Assembly: GCA_963730115.1 (NCBI GenBank)
Contig: CAVSQM010000012.1
Span: 682,001 to 746,000, forward strand
Source: DASQFQ01 sp963730115
Lineage (GTDB): Bacteria > Actinomycetota > Thermoleophilia > Solirubrobacterales > Solirubrobacteraceae
Length of the DNA: 64,000 nucleotides
Direction of reading: 5' to 3'
Part shown: in pieces, positions 34,044 through 44,081 of the stretch
How the letters are laid out: every line of letters starts with the position of its first letter
Numbering within the stretch: position 1 is the first letter of the stretch
Program-made: the position numbers and the translations under genes
Notes under the pieces: model-generated
Seen by the model: the letters and a program-made list of their open reading frames with translations, nothing else
What the model was told of the DNA's origin: nothing
Database searches by the model: none

Positions 34044-35627
34044 ATGCGCCTGTCCCTCCTGACCGTCGCGATCCTGCTGGCGGTCGTGGCCCCGGCAGGC
34101 GCCGCCACCCTCACGCCGCCGATGACCCTCCCGGGGGACGCGTCGGCCGCCGCGACCTCCACCTGGATCGTCGGCGCCCGGCCGTCCGCCGCCGCCGACG
34201 CCGTCGCCGCCCGCCACAGGGCCCGCCGGGTCGGCACCGGCGCCTACGTCATCTCGCGCGGGCGCGCGCGGGCGCTCGCCGCCGCGCTCCGTACCCGCGG
34301 CCTGCTCCTCTACGCCGAGGCCGACCGGCCCGCCAAGCGGCTGCAGAACCCGCCGCCCGACCCGCTCGACGCCCAGGCTTCCTGGCGCGCCGCGATCGTC
34401 GACCCGAGCCTCGTCCCGCCGCCGGTCACCGACACGAGCCCGCTGCTCGCGCTCGTCGACAGCACCGCCGACATCAACCACCCCGAGTTCGCCGGCGGCC
34501 GCATCACGACGCTCGGCGGCTTCCCGCTCGAGAGCGCGCACGGCACCGAGACCGCCGCCGTCGCGGCCGCGCCCAAGAACGACAGCGGCATCCTCGGCGT
34601 CTGGCCGGGCATGCGCGCCCTCAACGTCGCCCTCCCGAACGAGATCCGCTGCGCGAACTCCGTGGCCGGCATCGCGCGCGCTATCGAGCAGGGCGCCGCC
34701 GTGATCAACATGAGCTACGGCGCCACCGAGCCGTGCTTCGCCGAGTACGTCCAGCTCCAGATCGCCACCTCGCGCGGCATCACGCTGGTGGCCGCCGCCG
34801 GCAACGAGCTCGCCGCCGGCAACCCGCTGCTGTTCCCCGCCTCGCTCCCCCACGTGCTCACCGTCGCCGCCGTCGGCAACGACCTCAAGCCGCCGTTCTT
34901 CTCGAGCGCGAGCTCCGCCGTCGACCTCTCGGCGCCGGGCGTCGGGATCCTCACCGCCACCCCGGCGCAGTTCGACGAGGACGGCACCCCCGACGGCTAC
35001 GAGGCGGTCACCGGCACGAGCTTCGCGGCGCCGATGGTCGCCGCCGCCGCGGCCTGGGTGCGCGCGGCCAAGCCCGGCTACAGCGTCGACCAGATCTCGA
35101 GCGCCCTGCGCGACTCCGCCAAGGACCTGGAGCGCCGGGGCTGGGACTCCGCCACCGGCTACGGGATGCTCAACGTGCTCGGCGCCCTCAGCGCCCCCGC
35201 CCCCGCCATCGACCCGCGCGAGCCCAACGACGACATGCCGTGGATCAACGGCCGCGCCACCGGCCGCGTCGACAGCCCGATCTGGCAGCGCGGGAGCGCC
35301 CGCAAGCTGCGCGCGCTCGTCGACAAGTACGAGGACCCCGCCGACGTCTACCGGATCGTCTTCCCCCCGCGGGCGCGCGTGCGCGTGACGCTCAGGCCGC
35401 GCTTCGGCAACCCCGACCTCGCCGCCTTCACCCGCAGCGCCAGCTCGACCGCCGACGACGAGCAGCTGATCGGCCGCTCGCGCCGCAGCGGCCGCCGCAA
35501 GGACACGCTGACGCTGCGCAACCCGTCGCGGCGCAAGCGCTCCGCCTACCTCGTCGTCTACATCGCGCAGCGCACGCGCACGCTCGACGCGCGCTACGAG
35601 CTGCGGGTCCAGCGGGCCAAGCGCTGA
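34044..35627 (+). CDS. Secreted subtilisin-like serine protease (S8)
   Basis: 527 residues with signal peptide (L-L-T-V-A-I-L-L-A-V-V-A-P-A-G-A-A). Propeptide-like region, then catalytic Asp in L-A-L-V-D-S-T-A-D-I-N-H, His in A-H-G-T-E-T-A-A-V-A, oxyanion Asn in A-A-A-G-N-E, and Ser in G-T-S-F-A-A-P-M-V. A C-terminal pre-peptidase-type beta domain (D-P-R-E-P-N-D-D) follows. Note V-D-S at the Asp site instead of the usual D-[ST]-G. The BNR protein starts 4 bases downstream. Confidence 0.9.
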   Translation: MRLSLLTVAILLAVVAPAGAATLTPPMTLPGDASAAATSTWIVGARPSAAADAVAARHRARRVGTGAYVISRGRARALAAALRTRGLLLYAEADRPAKRLQNPPPDPLDAQASWRAAIVDPSLVPPPVTDTSPLLALVDSTADINHPEFAGGRITTLGGFPLESAHGTETAAVAAAPKNDSGILGVWPGMRALNVALPNEIRCANSVAGIARAIEQGAAVINMSYGATEPCFAEYVQLQIATSRGITLVAAAGNELAAGNPLLFPASLPHVLTVAAVGNDLKPPFFSSASSAVDLSAPGVGILTATPAQFDEDGTPDGYEAVTGTSFAAPMVAAAAAWVRAAKPGYSVDQISSALRDSAKDLERRGWDSATGYGMLNVLGALSAPAPAIDPREPNDDMPWINGRATGRVDSPIWQRGSARKLRALVDKYEDPADVYRIVFPPRARVRVTLRPRFGNPDLAAFTRSASSTADDEQLIGRSRRSGRRKDTLTLRNPSRRKRSAYLVVYIAQRTRTLDARYELRVQRAKR

Positions 35628-35631
35628 GCGC

Positions 35632-36819
35632 ATGAGCACGGAGCTCGGCGCGGGAGCCTGGTCGTACTTCGGCGACCCGCGCGCGATCTCCCGCAACGGC
35701 CACACGTTCACCGGCTGGATCTCGACCACCGGCAACGTCTGGGTCGCCCACCTCCGGCCCGACGGGAGCTTCACCAAGAAGGTCATCTACAAGGGCCTCG
35801 GGGTCGACGACCACAACAACCCGTCGCTCGTCTTCCGCCCGGACGGCCGCATCGCCGTCTTCTTCAGCCCGCACTCGGGCCGCGTGCTGCCGCCGCCCAG
35901 CCTGCGCCCGAGCCGCATGCGCTACCGGATCTCGAAGCAGCCGCTCTCGATCAGCGGCTTCTCCCCCGTCCGGCTCGTGAAGACCAACGTCCCCGGCGGG
36001 CTCGGCTTCACCTACCCCAACCCGATCCAGCAGCGCGGCAAGCTGTGGCTGTTCTGGCGCGGCGGCGGCTGGAACCCGACGTTCTCCTACACCCGCAACG
36101 GCAAGGACTGGGTGCCGGCGCGCGAGCTGCTGCGCTCGCACAGCGACGAGCGGCCCTACTCGAAGTACTGCGGCGACGGCAAGACGCGGATCCACGGCAT
36201 CTTCACCGAGGGCCACGCCAACCACTTCAACAACAGCCTCTACTACATGGTCTACGAGAACATGAAGATCCTCGGGGCCAACGGCAAGCGCCTCGGCAGC
36301 CTGCGCAACGTCCCGCTGCCGATCTCCAAGCTCGAGCGGATCTACCGCTTCACCAAGGCCAAGGGCAGCGCCTGGCCGCACGACATCGCGCTCACCGATC
36401 GCGGCCGCCCGCGGATCGTCTACACGCGCCGGGTCGGCAACCGCGACACGTTCTTCTACGCCTACAACAACGGCGAGCGCTGGATCAGCCGCAAGATCGT
36501 CGAGGCCGGCCCGGGCTTCCCGTCCTTCACCTCAGGCGGCGCGACGCTCGACCACGAGGACCCGCGGATCGTCTACCTGTCGCGCCGCACCGGCGCCTTC
36601 CACCAGGTCGAGGCGTGGTTCACGCCCGACGACGGCCGCACGTGGCGCAGCACCCGGCTCACCAACGAGCCCGCCCATTACTGCATCCGCCCGGTGACCC
36701 CGCGCGGGCTCCGGAACGCCAGCCTCGTCCTGTTCTCGCGCGGCGACCGCTCGACCGTCGGCTTCACCGACTTCCGCACGCGCATCCACGCGCTGGGAGG
36801 CTTCAACCCACCGGTCTAG
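35632..36819 (+). CDS. BNR-repeat (BNR_4-type) beta-propeller protein
   Basis: 395 residues. Starts directly with G-A-W-S-Y-F-G-D-P-R-A-I, a BNR_4 opening blade, and holds Asp-box-like turns (T-R-N-G-K-D-W, T-P-D-D-G-R-T-W). This fold is used by sialidase-like and polysaccharide-degrading proteins. No signal peptide is visible although relatives are exported, so either the start is mis-set or export depends on the subtilase gene 4 bases upstream. Its stop overlaps the stop of the convergent monooxygenase. Confidence 0.75.
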   Translation: MSTELGAGAWSYFGDPRAISRNGHTFTGWISTTGNVWVAHLRPDGSFTKKVIYKGLGVDDHNNPSLVFRPDGRIAVFFSPHSGRVLPPPSLRPSRMRYRISKQPLSISGFSPVRLVKTNVPGGLGFTYPNPIQQRGKLWLFWRGGGWNPTFSYTRNGKDWVPARELLRSHSDERPYSKYCGDGKTRIHGIFTEGHANHFNNSLYYMVYENMKILGANGKRLGSLRNVPLPISKLERIYRFTKAKGSAWPHDIALTDRGRPRIVYTRRVGNRDTFFYAYNNGERWISRKIVEAGPGFPSFTSGGATLDHEDPRIVYLSRRTGAFHQVEAWFTPDDGRTWRSTRLTNEPAHYCIRPVTPRGLRNASLVLFSRGDRSTVGFTDFRTRIHALGGFNPPV

Positions 36820-38623
36820 CTGGTGTGGTGGACCTCCTGGAGGCCGTAGACGGGCGTGTCGATGCCCTCCACCCGCGCCTTCAGCTGCAGCGCCAGGTAG
36901 AGCGAGTAGTGGCGCGACTGGTGCAGGTTGCCGCCGTGGAACCACAGCGCCTCCTGCTGGGTCGGCTTCCACATGTTGCGCTGCTCGCCCTCCCACGGCC
37001 CCGGGTCCTTCGTGGTGTCCGAGCCGAGGCCCCAGACCTTGCCGACCTTGTCGGCCACCTCCTGGGAGATGAGGTCGGCGGCCCAGCCGTTCATCGAGCC
37101 GTAGCCCGGTCGCGTAGACGACGAGGTCGGCCGGCAGCTCGGTGCCGTCCTCCATCACCACCGCGTCCTCGGTCAGGTGGTCGACGGTGCCGCCTGACGA
37201 GCTTGACGTCGCCGCTCGCGACCAGCTCGGAGGCGCCGACGTCGATGTAGTAGCCCGAGCCGCGCCGCAGGTACTTCATGAACAGGCCGGAGCCGTCCTC
37301 GCCCCAGTCGAGCGTCGAAGCCGGCGGCCTCGAGCCGGTCGTAGAAGTCCTCGTCGCGCTCGCGCATCTCGTCGTAGAGCGGGATCTGGAACTCGTGCAG
37401 GATCCGGTAGGGCAGCGAGGCGAAGATCATGTCGGCCTTCTCCGTGGTGACCCCCGCGGCGACCGCGTCCTCGGAGTAGAGCGCGCCGAGCCCGATGTCC
37501 ATCAGCGTGTCGGAGCGCACGATGTGGGTCGAGGAGCGCTGCACCATCGTCACGTCGGCGCCGGCCTCCCACAGCGCCGCGCAGATGTCGTGCGCCGAGT
37601 TGTTGGAGCCGATGACGACGCACCGCTTGCCCGCGTAGGCGTCCGGCCCCGGGTGCTGGGAGGAGTGGTGCTGGTCGCCGCGGAAGACGTCCATGCCCGG
37701 GATCTCGGGCACGTTGGCCTTGCCCGACATGCCGGTGGCGAGCACGAGCTGCTTCGGGCGCAGCGTGACGTCGGCGCCGTCGCGCTCGACGACGACCGCC
37801 CACTCGCCCGCCTCCTCGTCGTAGCGTGGCGCTCTTGGCCTCGGTGGAGCTCCAGTAGTTGAGCTCCATGACCCGGGTGTACATCTCGAGCCAGTCGCCG
37901 ATCTTGTCCTTCGGCGAGAACACCGGCCAGTTCTCGGGGAACTTGATGTAGGGCAGGTGGTCGTACCAGACCGGGTCGTGCAGGCAGAGCGACTTGTAGC
38001 GCTTGCGCCAGGAGTCGCCGGGGCGCTCGTTGCGCTCGACGATGATGGTCGGCACGCCGAGCTGGCGCAGCCGCGCGCCGAGCGCGATGCCGCCCTGGCC
38101 GCCGCCGACGATCACCACGTCGGGCTGCGTCTCGTAGCCGAGCTCGCTCGGCCTCGCGCGCGGCGCGCCTCGAGCCACGTCTCGCGCTCCTGGCTCGCGC
38201 CGTGCTCGACGCCCTTGCGGCGCCCGGGACCCTTCGGCTCCTCGTGGCCCTTGAGCTCGTAGAGCGCGGTCAGCAGCGTCCACGCCTTGCCGTCCTTGAG
38301 CCGCAGCAGCCCGTTGCCGCGGCCGGCCTCGGTCTCGAACTCGATCCACGCCGTCGGTCACGCCCTCCTCCTCGGTGGGCGGCTCCGACGTGCGCCAGCC
38401 GCTCGGCCCGGTGCGGGCGAGCGTCTCGGACAGCAGGTCTTCGACGCCGTCCCGGCCCTCGACGGTCTTGATGTTCCAGGTGAACGCGACGAGGTCGCGC
38501 CAGTAGCTGTCCTCGAGGAACAGCTCGGCGGCGGCCGCGGGGTCGCCCGCGGTCAGGGCCTCGCTCGAAGCTCGCGAGCCACTGGTCGACCGCGGTGGCG
38601 GGCTGGACGGCGGTGTCGCTCAT
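36816..38623 (-). pseudogene. NAD(P)/FAD-dependent monooxygenase with SnoaL-like N-terminus, seven single-base frame shifts
   Basis: A protein of about 600 residues can be read through if the frame is corrected near 38563, 38352, 38160, 37824, 37313, 37193 and 37106 (six extra bases and one missing). Pieces in order: M-S-D-T-A-V-Q-P with a SnoaL-like domain, FAD site D-V-V-I-V-G-G-G-Q-G-G, W-Y-D-H-L-P-Y, L-A-T-G-M-S-G-K, second nucleotide site V-V-I-G-S-N-N-S-A-H-D, and the closing A-T-G-Y-G-S-M-N-G-W. This is a CzcO/flavin-containing monooxygenase. No in-frame stop or missing motif is found within the pieces, so sequence error is likelier than decay. Confidence 0.8.
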
Positions 38624-38693
38624 GGGGCTTCCTCCTCACTGACGGCAGGTCAGCTCCATGATGCCGCTCCAGCCCGCCCCGCGCGGCCTGGGC

Positions 38694-38939
38694 TCAGAAC
38701 TGCTGCTCTGAGCCCGAGGAGCCGGAGCTCCCCTGGGAGCCGCTGCCGCCGTCCCCGTCCTTCTCGGGACAGTCGTCGCGCGGCTGCTGCTGCTCCTGCT
38801 GCTCCTGCTGGACCGGCTGCGTCGCCGGCGCGCTCTGACTCGGCGCGGTGGCAGTGCCGCCGCTGTCGGCCTGGGCGACGCCGATCGCGAACGCGAATGC
38901 GCACGCCGCCAGCAGACAGGCGGCGAGGATGGCCTTCAT
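38694..38939 (-). CDS. Small secreted low-complexity protein
   Basis: 81 residues from ATG-38939, which has a strong AGGAGGTG ribosome site 5 bases upstream. Signal peptide M-K-A-I-L-A-A-C-L-L-A-A-C-A-F-A-F-A-I-G-V-A-Q-A, then a disordered Gln/Glu-rich tract and a Gly/Ser-rich end. One free Cys (D-D-C-P-E-K-D) remains in the mature part. No known family. Confidence 0.65.
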   Translation of the reverse strand: MKAILAACLLAACAFAFAIGVAQADSGGTATAPSQSAPATQPVQQEQQEQQQPRDDCPEKDGDGGSGSQGSSGSSGSEQQF

Positions 38940-39067
38940 GGTCCACCTCCTGTTCGGGGTCATGGACCACATCGAGGCTGCAGCCCGGCCTTGTGACCGC
39001 GTTAAGGGTCTCCTGGGAGCCGCCCGAGTCTCAGGCGGTTCTCAGGATCGCGGGCGACAGTGCGTGC

Positions 39068-39838
39068 ATGCACGATCACGACGGTGGCCTGTCACACGAC
39101 CTGCCGCGGCTCATCAGCCGTCGCCGGGCGCTCGGCACGATGACGGGCGGGCTCGGCCTGCTGCTCGCGGGCTGCGGGTCCTCGTCGTCGTCCTCCTCCT
39201 CCGGCACGAGCGACACCGCCTCCGTCCCGGAGGAGACCGCGGGCCCGTTCCCGGGCGACGGCTCGAACGGGCCCAACGTGCTCAGCGAGAGCGGCGTCGT
39301 CCGCCGCGACATCACGAAGAGCTTCGGCGACGCCTCCGGCGTGGCCGAGGGCGTCCCGGCCACGCTCGAGCTCGCGCTGCTCGACGTCGCGGGCGGCGGC
39401 GGCCCGCTCGCGGGCGCCGCGGTCTACGTCTGGCACTGCGACATCGCGGGCCGCTACTCGCTCTATGACGGCGACATCGCGTCGGAGAACTACCTCCGCG
39501 GCGTGCAGGAGAGCGACGCCGGCGGCAAGCTCACGTTCGACACCATCTTCCCGGCGGCGTACCAAGGGCGCTGGCCGCACATCCACTTCGAGGTCTACGA
39601 GAACCTCGACGCGGCGACGGCGGGCAACGGGAAGCTACGCACCTCGCAGATCGCGCTGCCGCAGGACGTCTGCGAGGCGGTGTTCGCGACGGCCGGCTAC
39701 GAGCAGAGCGTCGAGAACCTGGCGCAGACGTCGCTCGACGGCGACATGGTGTTCAGCGACGGCTACGCGAGCCAGCTGGCGCGGGCCTCCGGGAGCCCGG
39801 AGGACCGCATCACGCTGGCGCTGAACGTCGGCGTCTAG
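39068..39838 (+). CDS. Tat-type lipoprotein with intradiol ring-cleavage dioxygenase domain
   Basis: 256 residues. The N-terminus has S-R-R-R-A-L-G-T-M-T-G-G-L-G-L-L-L-A-G-C, combining a twin-arginine signal and a lipobox Cys. The dioxygenase beta-sandwich follows: G-A-A-V-Y-V-W-H-C-D-I-A-G-R-Y-S-L-Y and G-R-W-P-H-I-H-F-E-V-Y, which supply the Tyr and His ligands of Fe(III). Extracytoplasmic intradiol-like proteins are common in actinomycetes but their substrates are rarely known. Confidence 0.87.
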   Translation: MHDHDGGLSHDLPRLISRRRALGTMTGGLGLLLAGCGSSSSSSSSGTSDTASVPEETAGPFPGDGSNGPNVLSESGVVRRDITKSFGDASGVAEGVPATLELALLDVAGGGGPLAGAAVYVWHCDIAGRYSLYDGDIASENYLRGVQESDAGGKLTFDTIFPAAYQGRWPHIHFEVYENLDAATAGNGKLRTSQIALPQDVCEAVFATAGYEQSVENLAQTSLDGDMVFSDGYASQLARASGSPEDRITLALNVGV

Positions 39839-39893
39839 CGTCGAACCGTTTGCTCGCCCGCCTCGGCCGGGTACCGACGGTCGCGGGAGGAGG

Positions 39894-41229
39894 ATGAGCG
39901 CGCGGGGACTCAACCGGGCACTGGCGGCGATGGCGACGCTCGCCCTCATGGCGCTCGCCGGCTGCGGGAGCGACGACGAGATCGTCGGGCTCGACCGTGT
40001 CGGCATGCCCGGCGCGGACAAGGTCCTGAAGCTCCAGATCAACTCCGCCTACTCGCCGCAGGCGCCGGAGGAAGCGACTGCCAAGGGGTTCGAGAAGCTC
40101 TACGCCGACTGGGCCCGCCGCCATCCCGACTGGCGCCTGGAGCTGGTCATCGTCCCGGACTCGCAGACCACGACCGAGCAGTCCCGCCTGCTGGAGAAGG
40201 CGCGCGTGGACAACGCCCCGGACTGCGCCAACGTCGACTCCTTCAGCGTCCCGCTGTTCATCCAGCAGAAGGCGCTCACCCCGCTCGACGGCCACTTCTC
40301 CCAGGCCGAGGTCGACGACCTGTTCCCCTACGTGCGCGACGTCATCACCGGCCCCGACGACCGGATCTACGCGTGGTGGTGGTCGACCGACCTGCGCGTG
40401 ATCTACCGCAACACCGAGCTGGTGCCCGAGGCGCCGCGGACCTGGGATGAGCTGCTGACCGCCGCCCGGAAGGCCGGCGAGCAGGACGGCGTCGACGGCT
40501 ACCTGTTCAACGGCGGCCGCTGGGAGGGGACCACCTTCGACAACCTCGGGTACTTCTGGCTGCAGGGCGGGGAGCTGCTCGACGCCGACGGCCGGCCCGT
40601 GTTCGACGAGGGCGACAACGCCGAGAAGATGCTCAACGTCCTGCGCTTCCTGCAGGACGCGGTCGAGTCGGGCGCGTCCCCGCAGCGCGTCGCCACGTTC
40701 GTCAACTACAGCGAGTTCGAGACCGCCGCGGAGTCCGGCAGCGTGGCGATGTTCCTCGGCGGATCGTTCCAGTACCCGACGCTCGAGGACCTGCTGCCGA
40801 AGGAGGAGATGGCCAAGTGGGAGGTCTCCGAGATCCCCGGGATGAAGCCGGGGCAGACGGCGACGGGGACGGGCGGCTGGACGATGGGCGCGTTCACCGA
40901 CGACCCGGAGAAGGTCGAGGCCTGCGTCTCGATCCTGAAGGAGATCTACATCGGCAAGGGCAACGAGCTGGTCGGGGAGCTGCCGACCCAGCAGAAGCTG
41001 TTCTCCTCGCTGAAGACCTTCCAGGAGCCGATCTTCAAGACCTTCCGGAAGTACCTGGAGAAGGGCCAGGCGCGGCCGGGCCTGGCCGTCTATCCCGCGA
41101 TGTCCAGTGAGCTGCAGGTGGCGATCGGCAGCGTCATCACGGGCTCGGCGACGCCCGAGGAGGCGCTGAAGACCGCGGGCGACCGCACCGACCAGGCCTT
41201 CGAGCTGCTGACGGCGGGCGGCCGGATGA
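39894..41229 (+). CDS. Sugar ABC transporter substrate-binding lipoprotein
   Basis: About 445 residues. Lipobox L-M-A-L-A-G-C (Cys about residue 24). Bacterial extracellular protein family 1 fold with N-S-A-Y, D-C-A-N-V-D-S-F-S-V-P, Y-A-W-W-W-S-T-D-L-R-V-I-Y-R, and G-T-G-G-W-T-M-G. GGGAGGAGG precedes ATG. The frame runs into the next gene without a stop: ATG-41226 of the permease is in the same frame, whereas a normal ATGA junction would need a one-base change upstream, so the 3' end given here is inferred. Confidence 0.88.
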
Positions 41230-42163
41230 CCGCGGTCGGCACCCGCGTCTCCGGGCGGGAGGCGACCAGGCGGCCCACCGGCGGCCCGGCGCTGCGCCTG
41301 CCCGAGTCGACCTGCGTGGCTGGCGCCGCTGCTCGCGCTGGCCACCGTGTTCTTCCTGTGGCCGATGCTTCAACGTGCTGCGGCTCTCGCTGACCGACAC
41401 GACGCTGCTTCGCGAGGACTACGCGTACACGCTGCGGACCTTCGAGCAGACGCTGACCGACCCGGCCCTGCCGAAGGTGCTCGGCGTGACCGCGATCTTC
41501 GTCGGCGCCTCGGTCGCGGGGCAGCTGCTGCTCGGGCTGGCGATCGCGCTGATCGTGCAGCGGGCGGTCGCGCGGGACCTGCATGGCGCGGTGCTGGTGC
41601 GCTCGGTCGTCCTCACCGCATGGGTGATGCCCGGCGTGCTGATCGGCGTCGTCTGGCAGGTGGTGCTCAACGAGGCCCCGTACGGGCTCGTCAACGCGTT
41701 CCTGAACGCGTTCGGGCTCGCGCCGGTCGCCTGGCTCTCGGACACCAAGCTGGCGGTCGTGTCGGTGGTCACGGCCAACATCTGGCGCGGGACCGCGTTC
41801 ACGATGCTGCTGCTCTACGCGGCGCTGCACACCGTCAACCGCGAGCTCTACGACGCCGCGCGGGTCGACGGCGCGAGCCGGCTGCGGTCGCTGTGGCACG
41901 TCACGCTGCCGCAGATCCGCCCGGTGCTGCTGGTCAACGTGATCCTGATCACGATCGCCACGCTGAACACCTTCGACATGATCCTGTCGCTGACCGGCGG
42001 CGGGCCGGCGCAGGCCACCGAGGTGCTCGCGCTGCGCAGCTACAACGCCGTCTTCCAGGGCTTCAACCTCGCCAGCGGCTGCGTGTTCGCCGTGCTCCTG
42101 CTGCTCGTGAGCCTGCTGCTGACCGCCGTCTACCGCCGACTGCTCGGCCAGGAGGAGCGATGA
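41226..42163 (+). CDS. Sugar ABC transporter permease (MalF-like), two frame shifts near the 5' end
   Basis: About 310 residues when shifts near 41314 and 41368 are corrected: M-T-A-V-G-T-R-V-S-G-R, then W-L-A-P-L-L-A-L-A-T-V-F-F-L-W-P-M and N-V-L-R-L-S-L-T-D. The unbroken part starts at 41375. Six helices, with the EAA loop Y-D-A-A-R-V-D-G-A-S-R-L-R-S-L-W-H-V-T-L-P. Both extra bases look like insertions. Channel subunit for the preceding binding protein. Confidence 0.85.
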
Positions 42164-43009
42164 CGCGCACGATGGAGCAGCAGGCGCGCCGTGATCGACA
42201 AGTGGACCTACGCGGGCATGGCCGGGGTGCTGCTGTTCTTCGGCGTGCCGCTGCTGTGGATCCTCTCGCTGTCGCTGCGCACCCAGGCCGACATCCTCGT
42301 CACCTCGATCAACCCGATCCCCGACACGGTGACGTTCGAGAACTACGGGCAGGTGCTGGAATCCGCCCAGTTCCCGCGCTTCCTGCTCAACTCGGCGATC
42401 CTGGCCGGGATCGGGGCGGTCGGCGCGATCGCCGTCGCCGCCCCCGCCGCGTACGCGTTCTCGCGGATGATCTTCCGCGGCCGCAAGGCGCTGCTGGTCG
42501 CCGTGCTGGCGCTGCAGATGATCTCGCCGCTGATCCTGGCCTTCCCGCTGTACCGCTACTTCGCCTCGCTGGGGCTGCTGGACTCGATCCCGGCCACCGG
42601 GCTGGTCTACATCGCGATCCTCACCCCGCTGGCCACGTGGATGCTCAAGGGCTTCTTCGACGGCATCCCCACCGAGCTCGACGACGCGGCGCTGATCGAC
42701 GGCGCGACGCGCTGGGGCGCGTTCTGGAACGTGATCGTGCCGGTGGCCCGCTCGGGGTTGACCGCCGTGTTCGTGATCACCGCGCTGCTCGCCTGGGCGG
42801 AGTTCGTGATCCCCTACATCCTGCTGACCGACCCGTCGAACCTGCCGATCTCCGTCGGCATCCTGAACTTCCAGGGCAACTTCGCGGCCAACTCGACGGG
42901 CGTGCTGGCCGCCGGCAGCGTGCTCGCCGTGCTGCCGGCGATCGTGCTCTTCGTGCTGCTCCAGCGCTTCATCGTCGGCGCCTTCGTGGCCGGGGCCCTC
43001 AAGGGATGA
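42160..43009 (+). CDS. Sugar ABC transporter permease (MalG-like), one frame shift near 42190
   Basis: About 282 residues. ATG-42160 overlaps the upstream TGA as ATGA; M-T-R-T-M-E-Q-Q-A-R joins V-I-D-K-W-T-Y-A-G when one base before 42191 is removed. EAA loop D-D-A-A-L-I-D-G-A-T-R-W-G-A-F-W-N-V-I-V-P. No ATPase gene follows, so the importer probably borrows a shared MsiK-type ATPase. Convergent with trxB. Confidence 0.87.
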
Positions 43010-43028
43010 GGGCCCGCTTCCCGGCGCC

Positions 43029-44045
43029 CTAGGAGCGCCCGGCGGGCGTCGCCCACTGGGCCTCGGCGAGGTCGCCGGTGCCCTCGAGCGCGGCCGGCGT
43101 CGGCACCTGCGGGTTGTCCCGCAGGTACCACTCGGCGTCGAGCGCGGCCATACAGCCGGAGCCGGCGGCGGTGACCGCCTGGCGGTAGGTGTGGTCGACG
43201 AGGTCGCCGGCCGCGAACATGCCGTCCACCTTCGTGCGCGTCGACTTGCCCTCGGTGACGACGTAGCCGTTCTCGTCGGTGTCGACGATGCCCTCGACGA
43301 GCTCGGACTGCGGCTCGTGCCCGATCGCGATGAAGGCGCCGGAGATCTCGAGGTCGCGCTGCTCGCCCGTGTCGGGGTTGCGCAGCTTGGCGATCCCGAG
43401 CACGCCGGACTCGTCGGCCGCGAACTCGTCCACCACGTAGGGCGTGAGGAACTCGATGTTCTCGGTGTTCTGGGCGCGCTCGAGCATGATCTTGGAGGCG
43501 CGGAACTCGTCGCGGCGGTGGACGATCGTCACGTGCGAGGAGAACTTGGCGAGGAAGAGCGCCTCCTCCATCGCGGAGTCGCCGCCGCCCACGATCACCG
43601 TCGTCTTGTCCTTGTAGAACGCGGCGTCGCAGGTCGCGCAGTAGGACACGCCGCGGCCGCCGAGCTCCTCCTCGCCGGGCACGGCGAGCTTCTTGTGCTC
43701 GGCGCCCATCGCGAGGATGACCGTGCGGGCCTTGTACTCGTCGTCCTCGACCCAGACGGTGTGCGGCTCGCCGTCGGCGCCGGGCTCGATCCTGGTCACG
43801 TTGTCGGTGATGAAGCGCGTGCCGAAGCGCTCCGCCTGGTCGCGGAACTGCTGCATCATCTCCGGCCCCATGATCCCCTCGGGGTAGCCGGGGTAGTTCT
43901 CGACGTCGGTGGTCTGCTGGAGCAGCCCGCCCCACAGGAAGCCTTCGATCACGAGCGGGTTGAGGTTCGCTCGCGCCGTGTAGAGGGCTGCGGTGTAGCC
44001 GGCAGGGCCGCTGCCGACGATGATGACCTGCTCGACGTTCGCCAT
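43029..44045 (-). CDS. trxB: Thioredoxin reductase
   Basis: 338 residues. FAD site I-I-V-G-S-G-P-A-G-Y-T-A-A, redox-active C-A-T-C near residue 140, NADPH site V-I-V-G-G-G-D-S-A-M-E-E and the second FAD contact A-A-G-D-L-V-D-H-T-Y-R-Q-A. Slightly longer than the usual 310-320 because of a C-terminal tail. Reduces thioredoxin with NADPH in the cytoplasm. No thioredoxin gene is beside it; it follows two membrane-protein genes in the same direction. Confidence 0.95.
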   Translation of the reverse strand: MANVEQVIIVGSGPAGYTAALYTARANLNPLVIEGFLWGGLLQQTTDVENYPGYPEGIMGPEMMQQFRDQAERFGTRFITDNVTRIEPGADGEPHTVWVEDDEYKARTVILAMGAEHKKLAVPGEEELGGRGVSYCATCDAAFYKDKTTVIVGGGDSAMEEALFLAKFSSHVTIVHRRDEFRASKIMLERAQNTENIEFLTPYVVDEFAADESGVLGIAKLRNPDTGEQRDLEISGAFIAIGHEPQSELVEGIVDTDENGYVVTEGKSTRTKVDGMFAAGDLVDHTYRQAVTAAGSGCMAALDAEWYLRDNPQVPTPAALEGTGDLAEAQWATPAGRS

Positions 44046-44081
44046 GGTTGCTGGGTTTCTCCCCCGTCCGGGTTCCTTACT

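Noticed and set aside
36816..38623. Reading the monooxygenase pieces as several separate small genes
   Set aside because: The pieces hold successive parts of one protein in order, each joined to the next by a single-base shift.
38700..38830. Short CTGCTGCTCCTGCTG-type tandem tract as a mobile or CRISPR-like repeat
   Set aside because: It is the codon run for a Gln/Glu-rich segment of a small secreted protein; no spacer pattern.
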